A DNA stretch of 64,000 bases, taken from NCBI RefSeq assembly GCF_001642575.1, contig NZ_LXNG01000010.1:62001-126000 (forward strand), read 5' to 3'. Shown here one piece after another: positions 57,527-64,000 of the stretch. This DNA is from Xanthomonas floridensis. Its GTDB lineage: Bacteria > Pseudomonadota > Gammaproteobacteria > Xanthomonadales > Xanthomonadaceae. Numbering within the stretch: the stretch's first letter is position 1; every line of letters begins with the position of its first letter. A program made the translations under genes and the position numbers. The notes under the pieces are model-generated. The model worked only from the letters and a program-made list of their open reading frames with translations, was not told the origin of the DNA and ran no database searches.

Positions 57527-60385
57527 TTACTGCATATGCCGCTCCAGCAACTGCGCCACGCGCCGCTCCAGATCGGCGGCCAAAAATGGCTTGGTCAACA
57601 CCTCCATGCCGTCATCCAGCTGCCCCGCGCCCACCGCCGCGGTCGCTGCATAGCCAGTCACGAACAGCACCGGCAAGCTGGGCCGATACTGCCGGCCCGC
57701 ATCGGCAACCTGTCGCCCGTTCAAACCACCGGTCAGCCCGACATCGGTCACCAATACATCGATCGCCTGCGACGAGCGCAACCGTTCCACCGCCGCGCTG
57801 CCTTCGGCCGTTTCGATCACGCAATAGCCGGCCTCGGTGAGGACCTCGCAGATCAGCGTGCGAATGGCGGGCTCGTCCTCCACCAGCAACACCGTGCAAC
57901 TCCGCACCGCGGTGCGCAACGGCTGCTCAAGCGCATCGTTGGTCTCGACGCTCGCCAGCTCGCGGTCGAACCGCGGCAGGTACAGCGCCATGGTGGTCCC
58001 CACACCGACTTCCGACTCGATGCGCACGTGCCCACCAGACTGTCGGGTGAATCCATAGATCATCGACAGCCCCAGCCCGGTGCCCTGCCCGATGGGCTTG
58101 GTGGTGAAGAAGGGCTCGAATACCTTGGACATGACGTCGGCGCTCATGCCGGTGCCGGTGTCGCGCACGCTCAGGCACACGTAATCACCGGGTGGCAGAT
58201 CCAGCTGCTGCGCCGCGGCCTGGTCCAGCGAGCGGTTATGCAGGCTGATGGTCAGTTCCCCGCCATCGGGCATGGCATCGCGTGCATTGAGGCACAGGTT
58301 GAGCAATGCGTTTTCCAGCTGCGGTGCATCCACCAACACCTTCCACGCCTGCGGCGCCGGCAACACCTGCAGGCTGATCGATGGCCCCAGCGTCCGCGAG
58401 ATGATCTCGCGCATGCCCTGCACCAGCGTGTCCACTTCCAGCGCACTCGGTGCCAGCGTCTGCCGGCGCGAGAACGCCAACAGGCGTTGCGTCAACGCAG
58501 TCGCACGCGCGGCGCTGGTCTGCGCCATCTCCACGTAGCGCTCCAGCCGGTCGTACTTACCCTGCTCCACGCGTGTCTGCAACAATTCCAGCCCCACCGT
58601 GATGGCGGTCAGCAGATTATTGAAGTCGTGCGCCAGGCCACCGGTCAATTGCCCCACCGCCTCCATCTTCTGGCTCTGGCGCAGTTTTTCCTCGGTCAGC
58701 AGCAATGCCGCGCTGCGCTCGCGCACACGCTCTTCCAGCGTCTCGGTCAGCAGGCGCAACTGTTCCTCGGCCTGCCGCTTGTCGGTGACATCCGATGCCG
58801 TGCCAAACCATTCCTCGATCTCGCCGCGCACGTCCAGCAAGGGCACCGCACGCAGCAACGTCCAGCGTACGCGCTGCGCGGCGTCCAGCACGCGGATCTC
58901 CAGTTCCAGCCCGGCCTTGGTGGCGATCGCCGTGGCAATGGCATCGGCCAGTTGCCCGCGGTCGTCGGGATAGATCCATTCCAGCTGCCAACGCGCCTGG
59001 GGGGGCAAGCCATCGTCCTGCAGGCGATCGTCCGCGTGCAGGCGTAGCGCGCTCCAGTCGGCGGTGGCAGAAAAGATCGATTGCGAGGAAGCGCGCACCA
59101 GCGCATCCAGCCGACGCTCGCTCTTGATCAAGGCCTCGCTGGCCAGGCGCTCGGTGGTGCGGTCGCGCAGTACCTTGACGAAGCCGATCGCCGCTCCAGT
59201 CTCGTCGCGCAATACCATCAACGAGCCGTTGGCCCAGAACCATTCACCGGATTTGCGCACATGCCAGCGCTCGTCCATGCCGCTGCCGCTCTCCAGCGCA
59301 GCAGCGGCTTCAATCAGAATCTGCCGCCGCGCGACATCGTCGAGAGTGAAGGTGCGCTCCAGCGATTGCCCGAGCATCTCGGCCTCGCTCCAGCCCAGAA
59401 TGCGGTGCGCGCCCTCGTTCCATGAGGTCACCCGCCCACGCATGTCGGTGGCGATGATCGCGTAGTCCATGACGCTGTCCAGAATCTGCCGGTTCCGCAC
59501 CTCGGCCTCGCGCACGGCGCGCTCAAGGCTGATGCGGTCGGTAATATCCAGGCCCTGCACGAAAATGCCCGAGACAGTGCCGTCTGCGCCGGCAATCGGC
59601 TGGTACACCAGGTCCAGCAGGCGTCGCTCGCTGGGCCCGCCGGGCACCGCCTGCACGTCGTACACCAGCGCATTGGCCGAGTAGGCACGCCCGGACTGGT
59701 ACACCTCGTCCAGACGCTGCACATGCCCTTGTTCGAGTACATCCGGCAATGCCTCGGCCAACGGCCGGCCGATTACGTCGCGGTGGCCGATCAGGCGCGA
59801 ATAACACGGGTTGGCGAATTCGACACGATGCTGCGGCCCACTCAGGAACGCCATGAACATCGGCGCCTGCTCGAACAGGCGGATCAGGCGCTCGTGCTCA
59901 TCGGCCAGCCGCGCCTGCGCCAGCTTGCGCGCAGTCACCTCGTTGGTCACGCAGAACGCGCCGCCCACCTGGCCGTCGTCGAGATAGATCGGCGAGAACG
60001 AGAACGTCCACCAGGTCTCTTCCGGCGTGCCATAGCGGTTCATGCCGATCGGCACTTCTTCAAAGCGCGATGCACGCCCTGCAAACGCTGCCTCGATCGG
60101 CGCGCGCACCGCATCCCAGGCATCGGCCCACAGCTCGCGCAGCGGCGCACCGAGTGCGTGCGCCTGCCGCGGCCCCAGGATTGGCGCGTACGCATCGTTG
60201 TAGAAGAACGTCAGCGCGTCGCCCCACACCACATACATGCTCTCGGGCGAGGCCAGCATCAGGTTCACCGCATTGCGCAGCGGCGACGGCCAGTGCGCAA
60301 CAGGCCCCAGCACGCTGCCATCCCAGTCATGCGTACCAACCGCATGTGCCATGGTGCTACTACCATGCGGAAAGGCGGCGCTCAT
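57527..60385 (-). CDS. multi-PAS hybrid sensor histidine kinase/response regulator
   Basis: The 952-residue protein has four PAS-like domains (about 15-150, 160-280, 300-410 and 425-535), the H-box with His586 in LTGGLAHDFNNLL, HATPase motifs ([36 protein letters not shown]) and a C-terminal receiver with VLLVEDEPAIRT and VLVTDVGLTGGLNG. The first PAS has the WGDALTFFYNDAYAPILGPR pattern of the PAS_4-like group. No membrane segments are seen, so it senses cytoplasmic signals such as redox, flavin or small molecules. The receiver has one extra residue in the LTGGLNG loop. It ends 167 bases after the response regulator stop and is convergent with it. ATG at 60385 (MSAAFPHGSS) is chosen. Confidence 0.87.
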   Translation of the reverse strand: MSAAFPHGSSTMAHAVGTHDWDGSVLGPVAHWPSPLRNAVNLMLASPESMYVVWGDALTFFYNDAYAPILGPRQAHALGAPLRELWADAWDAVRAPIEAAFAGRASRFEEVPIGMNRYGTPEETWWTFSFSPIYLDDGQVGGAFCVTNEVTARKLAQARLADEHERLIRLFEQAPMFMAFLSGPQHRVEFANPCYSRLIGHRDVIGRPLAEALPDVLEQGHVQRLDEVYQSGRAYSANALVYDVQAVPGGPSERRLLDLVYQPIAGADGTVSGIFVQGLDITDRISLERAVREAEVRNRQILDSVMDYAIIATDMRGRVTSWNEGAHRILGWSEAEMLGQSLERTFTLDDVARRQILIEAAAALESGSGMDERWHVRKSGEWFWANGSLMVLRDETGAAIGFVKVLRDRTTERLASEALIKSERRLDALVRASSQSIFSATADWSALRLHADDRLQDDGLPPQARWQLEWIYPDDRGQLADAIATAIATKAGLELEIRVLDAAQRVRWTLLRAVPLLDVRGEIEEWFGTASDVTDKRQAEEQLRLLTETLEERVRERSAALLLTEEKLRQSQKMEAVGQLTGGLAHDFNNLLTAITVGLELLQTRVEQGKYDRLERYVEMAQTSAARATALTQRLLAFSRRQTLAPSALEVDTLVQGMREIISRTLGPSISLQVLPAPQAWKVLVDAPQLENALLNLCLNARDAMPDGGELTISLHNRSLDQAAAQQLDLPPGDYVCLSVRDTGTGMSADVMSKVFEPFFTTKPIGQGTGLGLSMIYGFTRQSGGHVRIESEVGVGTTMALYLPRFDRELASVETNDALEQPLRTAVRSCTVLLVEDEPAIRTLICEVLTEAGYCVIETAEGSAAVERLRSSQAIDVLVTDVGLTGGLNGRQVADAGRQYRPSLPVLFVTGYAATAAVGAGQLDDGMEVLTKPFLAADLERRVAQLLERHMQ

Positions 60386-61013
60386 GCAGGGCGCGCGCAC
60401 GGCGCGGCCTGCCGTTGGCCACGGCGCCCATCACACCGAGCATTCCCCGCGTGGCCTGCAGCCGGCTTACCGGTCAACCAGTGATACATCGTTTCAACCA
60501 TTGAGAAGGACCAGGACCCACCACACGCGAACGACCCGCAGCGCATCAAAGACGCCACCGACCGCACATCATCTTGCCTGCGGCCGCCGACGTCCAGCAG
60601 CCAGCGGCCATCCGACTGAATCGATCACATCGCCATTCCGCCGCGCGGGCGCATTGGCGGCTCCTTGCCTGCTGCACGGGCCAGGCGGCTGCCCGGTGCC
60701 TCAGACTGTAGTGGTGCGCGATACAGGCACTCGGGCGCCACGCGCCAGTGCAGGTCAGGCGACCAAGCGGGCCTGGGGGTGAGCATTGCCACGGGGGATT
60801 CGGCAAACCAGGCCGCTTTCAGCAGCGGCGACTGCCGGTCCAACCGCACCTGAACCCGCTGCGGCGTAACGTTCAGTTCCATCAGTCCAGGCCGCTATCG
60901 GTCACATCGAGACACCTCCGATGCTACGGCCCTCCTGCTGCCTCCCGGGCCGTACCGCAAGCCTTCGCCCCTGTTGTTGGGACCTCCCGCCCTTCTGCCT
61001 GTCGGATCACCCT
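60386..61013. other. divergent region between hybrid kinase and chemotaxis receptor
   Basis: These 628 bases separate the leftward hybrid kinase from the rightward receptor. The only possible gene is the weak leftward 85-codon frame at 60625-60882. I found no sigma-28 consensus for the receptor and no strong palindrome. Confidence 0.5.
60625..60882 (-). CDS. hypothetical 85-residue protein, doubtful
   Basis: The frame begins [26 protein letters not shown] and contains a fair spread of residues ([21 protein letters not shown]) before an Arg/Met-rich end. It lies where a gene would be needed to explain the gap, but no family is recognised and no ribosome-binding site stands out. It may be non-coding. 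Confidence 0.25.
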   Translation of the reverse strand: MELNVTPQRVQVRLDRQSPLLKAAWFAESPVAMLTPRPAWSPDLHWRVAPECLYRAPLQSEAPGSRLARAAGKEPPMRPRGGMAM

Positions 61014-63125
61014 ATGCATTTCGTCTCGAATCTGCGCATTGGTCAGCGCCTGGCGCTCGGCTTTCTCGCCATCATCGTCCTGATGGTGGTCCTGACCGTG
61101 GTCGGCATCCAGCGCGTGCGGAGCATCGACCAGCAGCTCACTGCCATCAACGAAGTCAACAGCGTCAAACAACGCTATGCCATCAACTTCCGCGGCAGCG
61201 TGCATGACCGCGCGATCGCCTTGCGCGATGTGGTGCTGATGGATGAGCCGGCAGACCGCCATGGCGCCGAGCAATTGATCGACACGCTCTCCGCCGACTA
61301 CGCCCGCTCTGCGCAACCGTTGGATGCATTGATTGGGGCATCGACGGACGCAGACGAAAAGGCGATCCTGCAGCGGATCAAATCCATCGAGCAACGCACC
61401 ATGCCGTTGATCGCGCAGGTCCGCACATTGCGCGATGCCTCGGACAGACCGCACGCCGAACAGCAGCTGTTGCAGCAGGCGCGCCCCGCCTTCATCGACT
61501 GGCTGGCCAGCATCAATGCCTTCATCGACCTGCAGGAAGCCAAGAACCGCGTTGCCGCCAAACAGGCCGTTGCCACCGCGCGGGGCTTTGCGCTGCTGAT
61601 GGTGGCCTCCACCGTCGTTGCATTGCTGCTCGGCGCAAGCATCGCATTCCTGCTCACCCGCAGCGTGGTACTGCCATTGCGCCAGTCGCTGCGACTGGCC
61701 GAGCGCATCAACGAAGGCGATCTGCGCAGTCAAGACACCCCAACCGCCAACGACGAACCCGGCCAGTTGCTGCGTGCCATGCAGCAGATGCAGCACCGCC
61801 TGCAGGACGTGATCTCCGCACAGCGCACCATGGCAACCCGGCATGACGCCGGAGAGATCAGCTACCGCACCGATGCGCAGCGTTTTCCTGGCGAATACGG
61901 CCACATGGTGCAGGACACCAATGCACTGGTGCATGCGCATGTGCAAACCCAGCTGCGCATGACCGAGGTCATGGGGCGCTACGCCGTTGGCGACCTGGCA
62001 CCAGAGATCGAACACTATCCCGGCGAAAAAGCCGCCATCACTGCCACCATGCAGCAGGTCAAGCAGAACCTGCGCGCCATCAACGCGCAAATCCATGCGC
62101 TGACCCAGGCCGCATGCGCCGGCGACTTCGCGTTACGCGGCCAGCCGGAACACTTCGAGCACGACTTTCGCCTGATGGTGGAAAACCTCAACACCATGAT
62201 GGCCACCTCCGACACCAATCTGGCCCGGTTCTCCGAGCTGTTGCGCTCGATCGCCGACGGCGACCTGACCGTGCGCATGTCCGGCAACTTCCACGGCGTG
62301 TTTGCCTCCATGCGCGACGATGCCAACAGCACCGTGCACCGCCTCACCGACATCGTCACGCATATCCAGACCACCTCCAACAGCATCGGATTTGCCGCCG
62401 AAGATATCGCCAGCGGCAACCAGGAACTGGCGCGCCGCAGCGAACAGCAGGCCGCCAGCCTCGAGGAAACCGCCGCCTCGATGGAAGAGCTGACCTCCAC
62501 CGTCAAGCAGAACGCCGAGCACGCCGGTCGCGCCAACCAGCTTGCCCTTGGCGCCGCGTCCATTGCCTCGCAGGGCCGCGATGTGGTCGCCCAGGTCATC
62601 GACACCATGTCCGGCATCGAAGCCTCGTCCAGGCGCATCGCCGACATCATCTCCGTCATCGACGGCATCGCCTTCCAGACCAACATCCTCGCCCTGAATG
62701 CCGCCGTCGAAGCTGCACGCGCCGGCGAACAAGGCCGCGGATTTGCCGTGGTGGCATCGGAAGTACGCACCCTCTCGCACCGCTCCTCCGATGCCGCCAG
62801 GGAGATCAAGCGCCTGATCGACGACTCGGTGCAGCGCGTGGCCGACGGCTCGGCACTGGTGCACACCGCCGGCACCACCATGGGCGAGGTCGTCACCAGC
62901 GTCCAGCACGTCACCGACATCATGGGCCACATCTCCGCCGCCTCGCAGGAACAGGCCGGCGGCATCGAACAGGTCAACCACACCATCGCCCAGATGGACG
63001 AAACCACCCAGCAAAATGTGCGCCTGGTCGAAGCAGCAAGCACCGCCGCGCATGCGCTGGAAGACCACGCCGTGCAGCTGATCCGCGCAGTCGAAGTGTT
63101 CAAGGTCAAAGCCACGGTGATGTGA
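61014..63125 (+). CDS. methyl-accepting chemotaxis protein
   Basis: The 703-residue receptor starts [20 protein letters not shown] with a membrane segment at about 12-32, a periplasmic four-helix-bundle sensor (about 35-190), a second membrane segment (about 195-216), HAMP, and then a further HAMP/linker-like region. The methyl-accepting signalling hairpin is intact ([46 protein letters not shown], key tip [16 protein letters not shown]). The C-terminus KVKATVM lacks a CheR-docking pentapeptide. It would control flagellar or pilus movement through CheA/CheW. The frame is open from 60921, but this ATG fits the family. Confidence 0.93.
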   Translation: MHFVSNLRIGQRLALGFLAIIVLMVVLTVVGIQRVRSIDQQLTAINEVNSVKQRYAINFRGSVHDRAIALRDVVLMDEPADRHGAEQLIDTLSADYARSAQPLDALIGASTDADEKAILQRIKSIEQRTMPLIAQVRTLRDASDRPHAEQQLLQQARPAFIDWLASINAFIDLQEAKNRVAAKQAVATARGFALLMVASTVVALLLGASIAFLLTRSVVLPLRQSLRLAERINEGDLRSQDTPTANDEPGQLLRAMQQMQHRLQDVISAQRTMATRHDAGEISYRTDAQRFPGEYGHMVQDTNALVHAHVQTQLRMTEVMGRYAVGDLAPEIEHYPGEKAAITATMQQVKQNLRAINAQIHALTQAACAGDFALRGQPEHFEHDFRLMVENLNTMMATSDTNLARFSELLRSIADGDLTVRMSGNFHGVFASMRDDANSTVHRLTDIVTHIQTTSNSIGFAAEDIASGNQELARRSEQQAASLEETAASMEELTSTVKQNAEHAGRANQLALGAASIASQGRDVVAQVIDTMSGIEASSRRIADIISVIDGIAFQTNILALNAAVEAARAGEQGRGFAVVASEVRTLSHRSSDAAREIKRLIDDSVQRVADGSALVHTAGTTMGEVVTSVQHVTDIMGHISAASQEQAGGIEQVNHTIAQMDETTQQNVRLVEAASTAAHALEDHAVQLIRAVEVFKVKATVM

Positions 63126-63439
63126 GCGTGGCGGCCCACATGCCGACCATCGTTCGCGCGCAACGTCGGGACCTGCGAGGGAATAGCTGCCGAGGCTGGA
63201 AGAAAGGTCGGCCGCTTGATGGCTTGCACTACAGTTGGCGGAGAAAGTGAAAGTCTCCGCCATATCCAGCCCCATCCAACGCGATCCAGATGAGAACGTA
63301 AAACACTGATATTTATTGGAATATACGTCCAACGGCGTCCAGTGTAGTACCATCCAATCGCCCCCACTCACGTTGGCTTGGATGTTGGAATTAAATCCGG
63401 CAGGCCAGTTGGAAGGCGGTAGGGCGGGATGATGGAACG
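63126..63439. other. junction between chemotaxis receptor and integrase, possible island boundary
   Basis: These 314 bases lie between the receptor and a phage-type integrase. The right part (about 63290-63340) is visibly richer in A/T than its surroundings, as expected near an integration site. It contains the hairpin at 63236-63262. No gene was found. Confidence 0.5.
63236..63262. other. hairpin with a tRNA-like 3' arm, candidate attachment core
   Basis: Arms 63236-63244 (tggcggaga) and 63254-63262 (tctccgcca) form a perfect 9-base stem with a 9-base loop. The right arm resembles the acceptor/CCA end of a tRNA-Ser, a common integrase target, and lies 178 bases before the integrase start. 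No tRNA gene is visible on its left, so this may be coincidence. Confidence 0.25.
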
Positions 63440-64000
63440 ATGCCGAAACAGACAAAAGAATTGGCCGCAGTGATGGTGCCGCGACTCCCGTCCGGCTTAC
63501 ATGCCGCTGGCGGTGCGACGGGACTGTATTTGCGAGTGAGCGCGACCGGCGCACGCAGCTGGGTGCTGCGCGTGATGGTCGGCAATCGCCGCCGTGACAT
63601 GGGCCTGGGTGGCTGGCCCGACGTTCCGTTGGCAGAAGCGCGTGAGCGCGCCCGCGTGGCACGCCGCAAGATCGAGGAAGGCATTGACCCTATCGAGCAG
63701 CGCAAAGCTGCGCGTGGCAAGTTGAAGACCACGCCCACATTCAAGTGGTGCGCAGAGCAGACAATCGAAGCCAAGCGCCACGAATGGAAGTCGGCGAAAC
63801 ACGGTGACCAATGGCGCAGCACTTTGGCGACCTACGCGTTCCCCACGCTGGCTGGCATGCCTGTCGATCAGGTGCAATTGCCACACGTTGTTGGCGTGTT
63901 GTCGCCGATCTGGACAACCAAAACGGAGAGCGCCAGCCGGCTGCGCATGCGTATTGAAGCAGTGCTGGCGTGGGCAACGGCAAGCGGTTACCGCAAAGGT
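63440..64000 (+). CDS. tyrosine recombinase (P4-type integrase), truncated by the window end
   Basis: This frame is open for 187 codons to the window edge. It begins MPKQTKELAAVMVPRLPSG and has an arm-type DNA-binding domain (DUF4102-like): GLYLRVSATGARSWVLRVMVGNRRRDMGLGGWPDVPLAEARERA, noted here by the landmark LGGWPDVPLAEARERARVARR. A core-binding region follows (WCAEQTIEAKRHEWKSAKHGDQWRSTLATY, key WKSAKHGDQWRSTL). The catalytic domain lies beyond the window. Such integrases insert genomic islands, often at tRNA genes. Start at 63440 is the only in-frame ATG nearby. Confidence 0.88.
   Translation, partial: MPKQTKELAAVMVPRLPSGLHAAGGATGLYLRVSATGARSWVLRVMVGNRRRDMGLGGWPDVPLAEARERARVARRKIEEGIDPIEQRKAARGKLKTTPTFKWCAEQTIEAKRHEWKSAKHGDQWRSTLATYAFPTLAGMPVDQVQLPHVVGVLSPIWTTKTESASRLRMRIEAVLAWATASGYRKG

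Noticed and set aside
63236-63262. Rho-independent terminator of the chemotaxis receptor gene
   Set aside because: The stem is strong but lies 110 bases after the stop and no run of T follows.

Overview
The window is high-GC chromosomal DNA of a gammaproteobacterium, most likely Xanthomonas or a close relative (Lysobacteraceae). The basis is the protein repertoire (KDO synthesis, FtsB, ParE, FdtA/WxcM-type sugar isomerase), the dense antisense open frames typical of about 65 percent GC DNA, and short palindrome-bounded intergenic repeats. Species is not assigned. No rRNA, tRNA, CRISPR array or complete insertion sequence was found.

Layout. (1) 151-7867, minus strand: housekeeping run pyrG, kdsA, a small membrane protein, eno, ftsB, ispD, ispF, truD (listed in transcription order), broken by a duplicated 175-bp repeat between pyrG and kdsA. 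(2) 8040-21149: a small secreted basic/acidic protein, parE, a serine carboxypeptidase, a YdcF-type protein, a Pit phosphate transporter with its DUF47 partner, a CorC-type transporter, ExoD, a flavin split-barrel protein, a luciferase-like monooxygenase and an MFS transporter. (3) 21174-41107: a large surface-polysaccharide or modified-peptide locus. Its left part has an ABC exporter and an HPr-kinase-like P-loop protein reading left, and a B12-binding radical SAM enzyme and a nucleotidyltransferase-fold protein reading right. Its right part is a long leftward operon: dTDP-sugar 3,4-ketoisomerase, acyltransferase, GH43-like protein, GNAT/FemAB-like protein, sugar aminotransferase, Wzx flippase, GT2, Wzy-like polymerase, Wzz-like protein, two methyltransferases flanking an amidohydrolase, and two GT4 glycosyltransferases. 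Many of these genes overlap by 4 bases.

(4) 41422-45132: a redox module with cytochrome b561, a signal-peptide-bearing protein with one CXXCH heme site fused to a predicted outer-membrane beta-barrel (architecture of the Cyc2 fused cytochrome-porins), a periplasmic class I cytochrome c and a TorF-like barrel. (5) 45184-47752: ECF sigma factor, anti-sigma factor and subtilase, translationally coupled. (6) 47763-52974: cytochrome c maturation operon ccmC-D-E-F-G-H-I without ccmA/ccmB. This machinery would attach heme to the cytochromes of region 4.

(7) 53143-63125: signalling block. A KaiC-like double ATPase overlaps a PAS hybrid histidine kinase; a divergent single-domain response regulator, a second four-PAS hybrid kinase and a methyl-accepting chemotaxis protein follow. 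(8) 63440-64000: start of a P4-type tyrosine integrase running off the window, implying that a genomic island begins here.

The most unusual parts are the Cyc2-like fused cytochrome-porin module, the KaiC-like/hybrid kinase/response regulator unit, and the HprK-like kinase with radical SAM and nucleotidyltransferase group. Start codons were adjusted where the longest open frame clearly overran the family's N-terminus.
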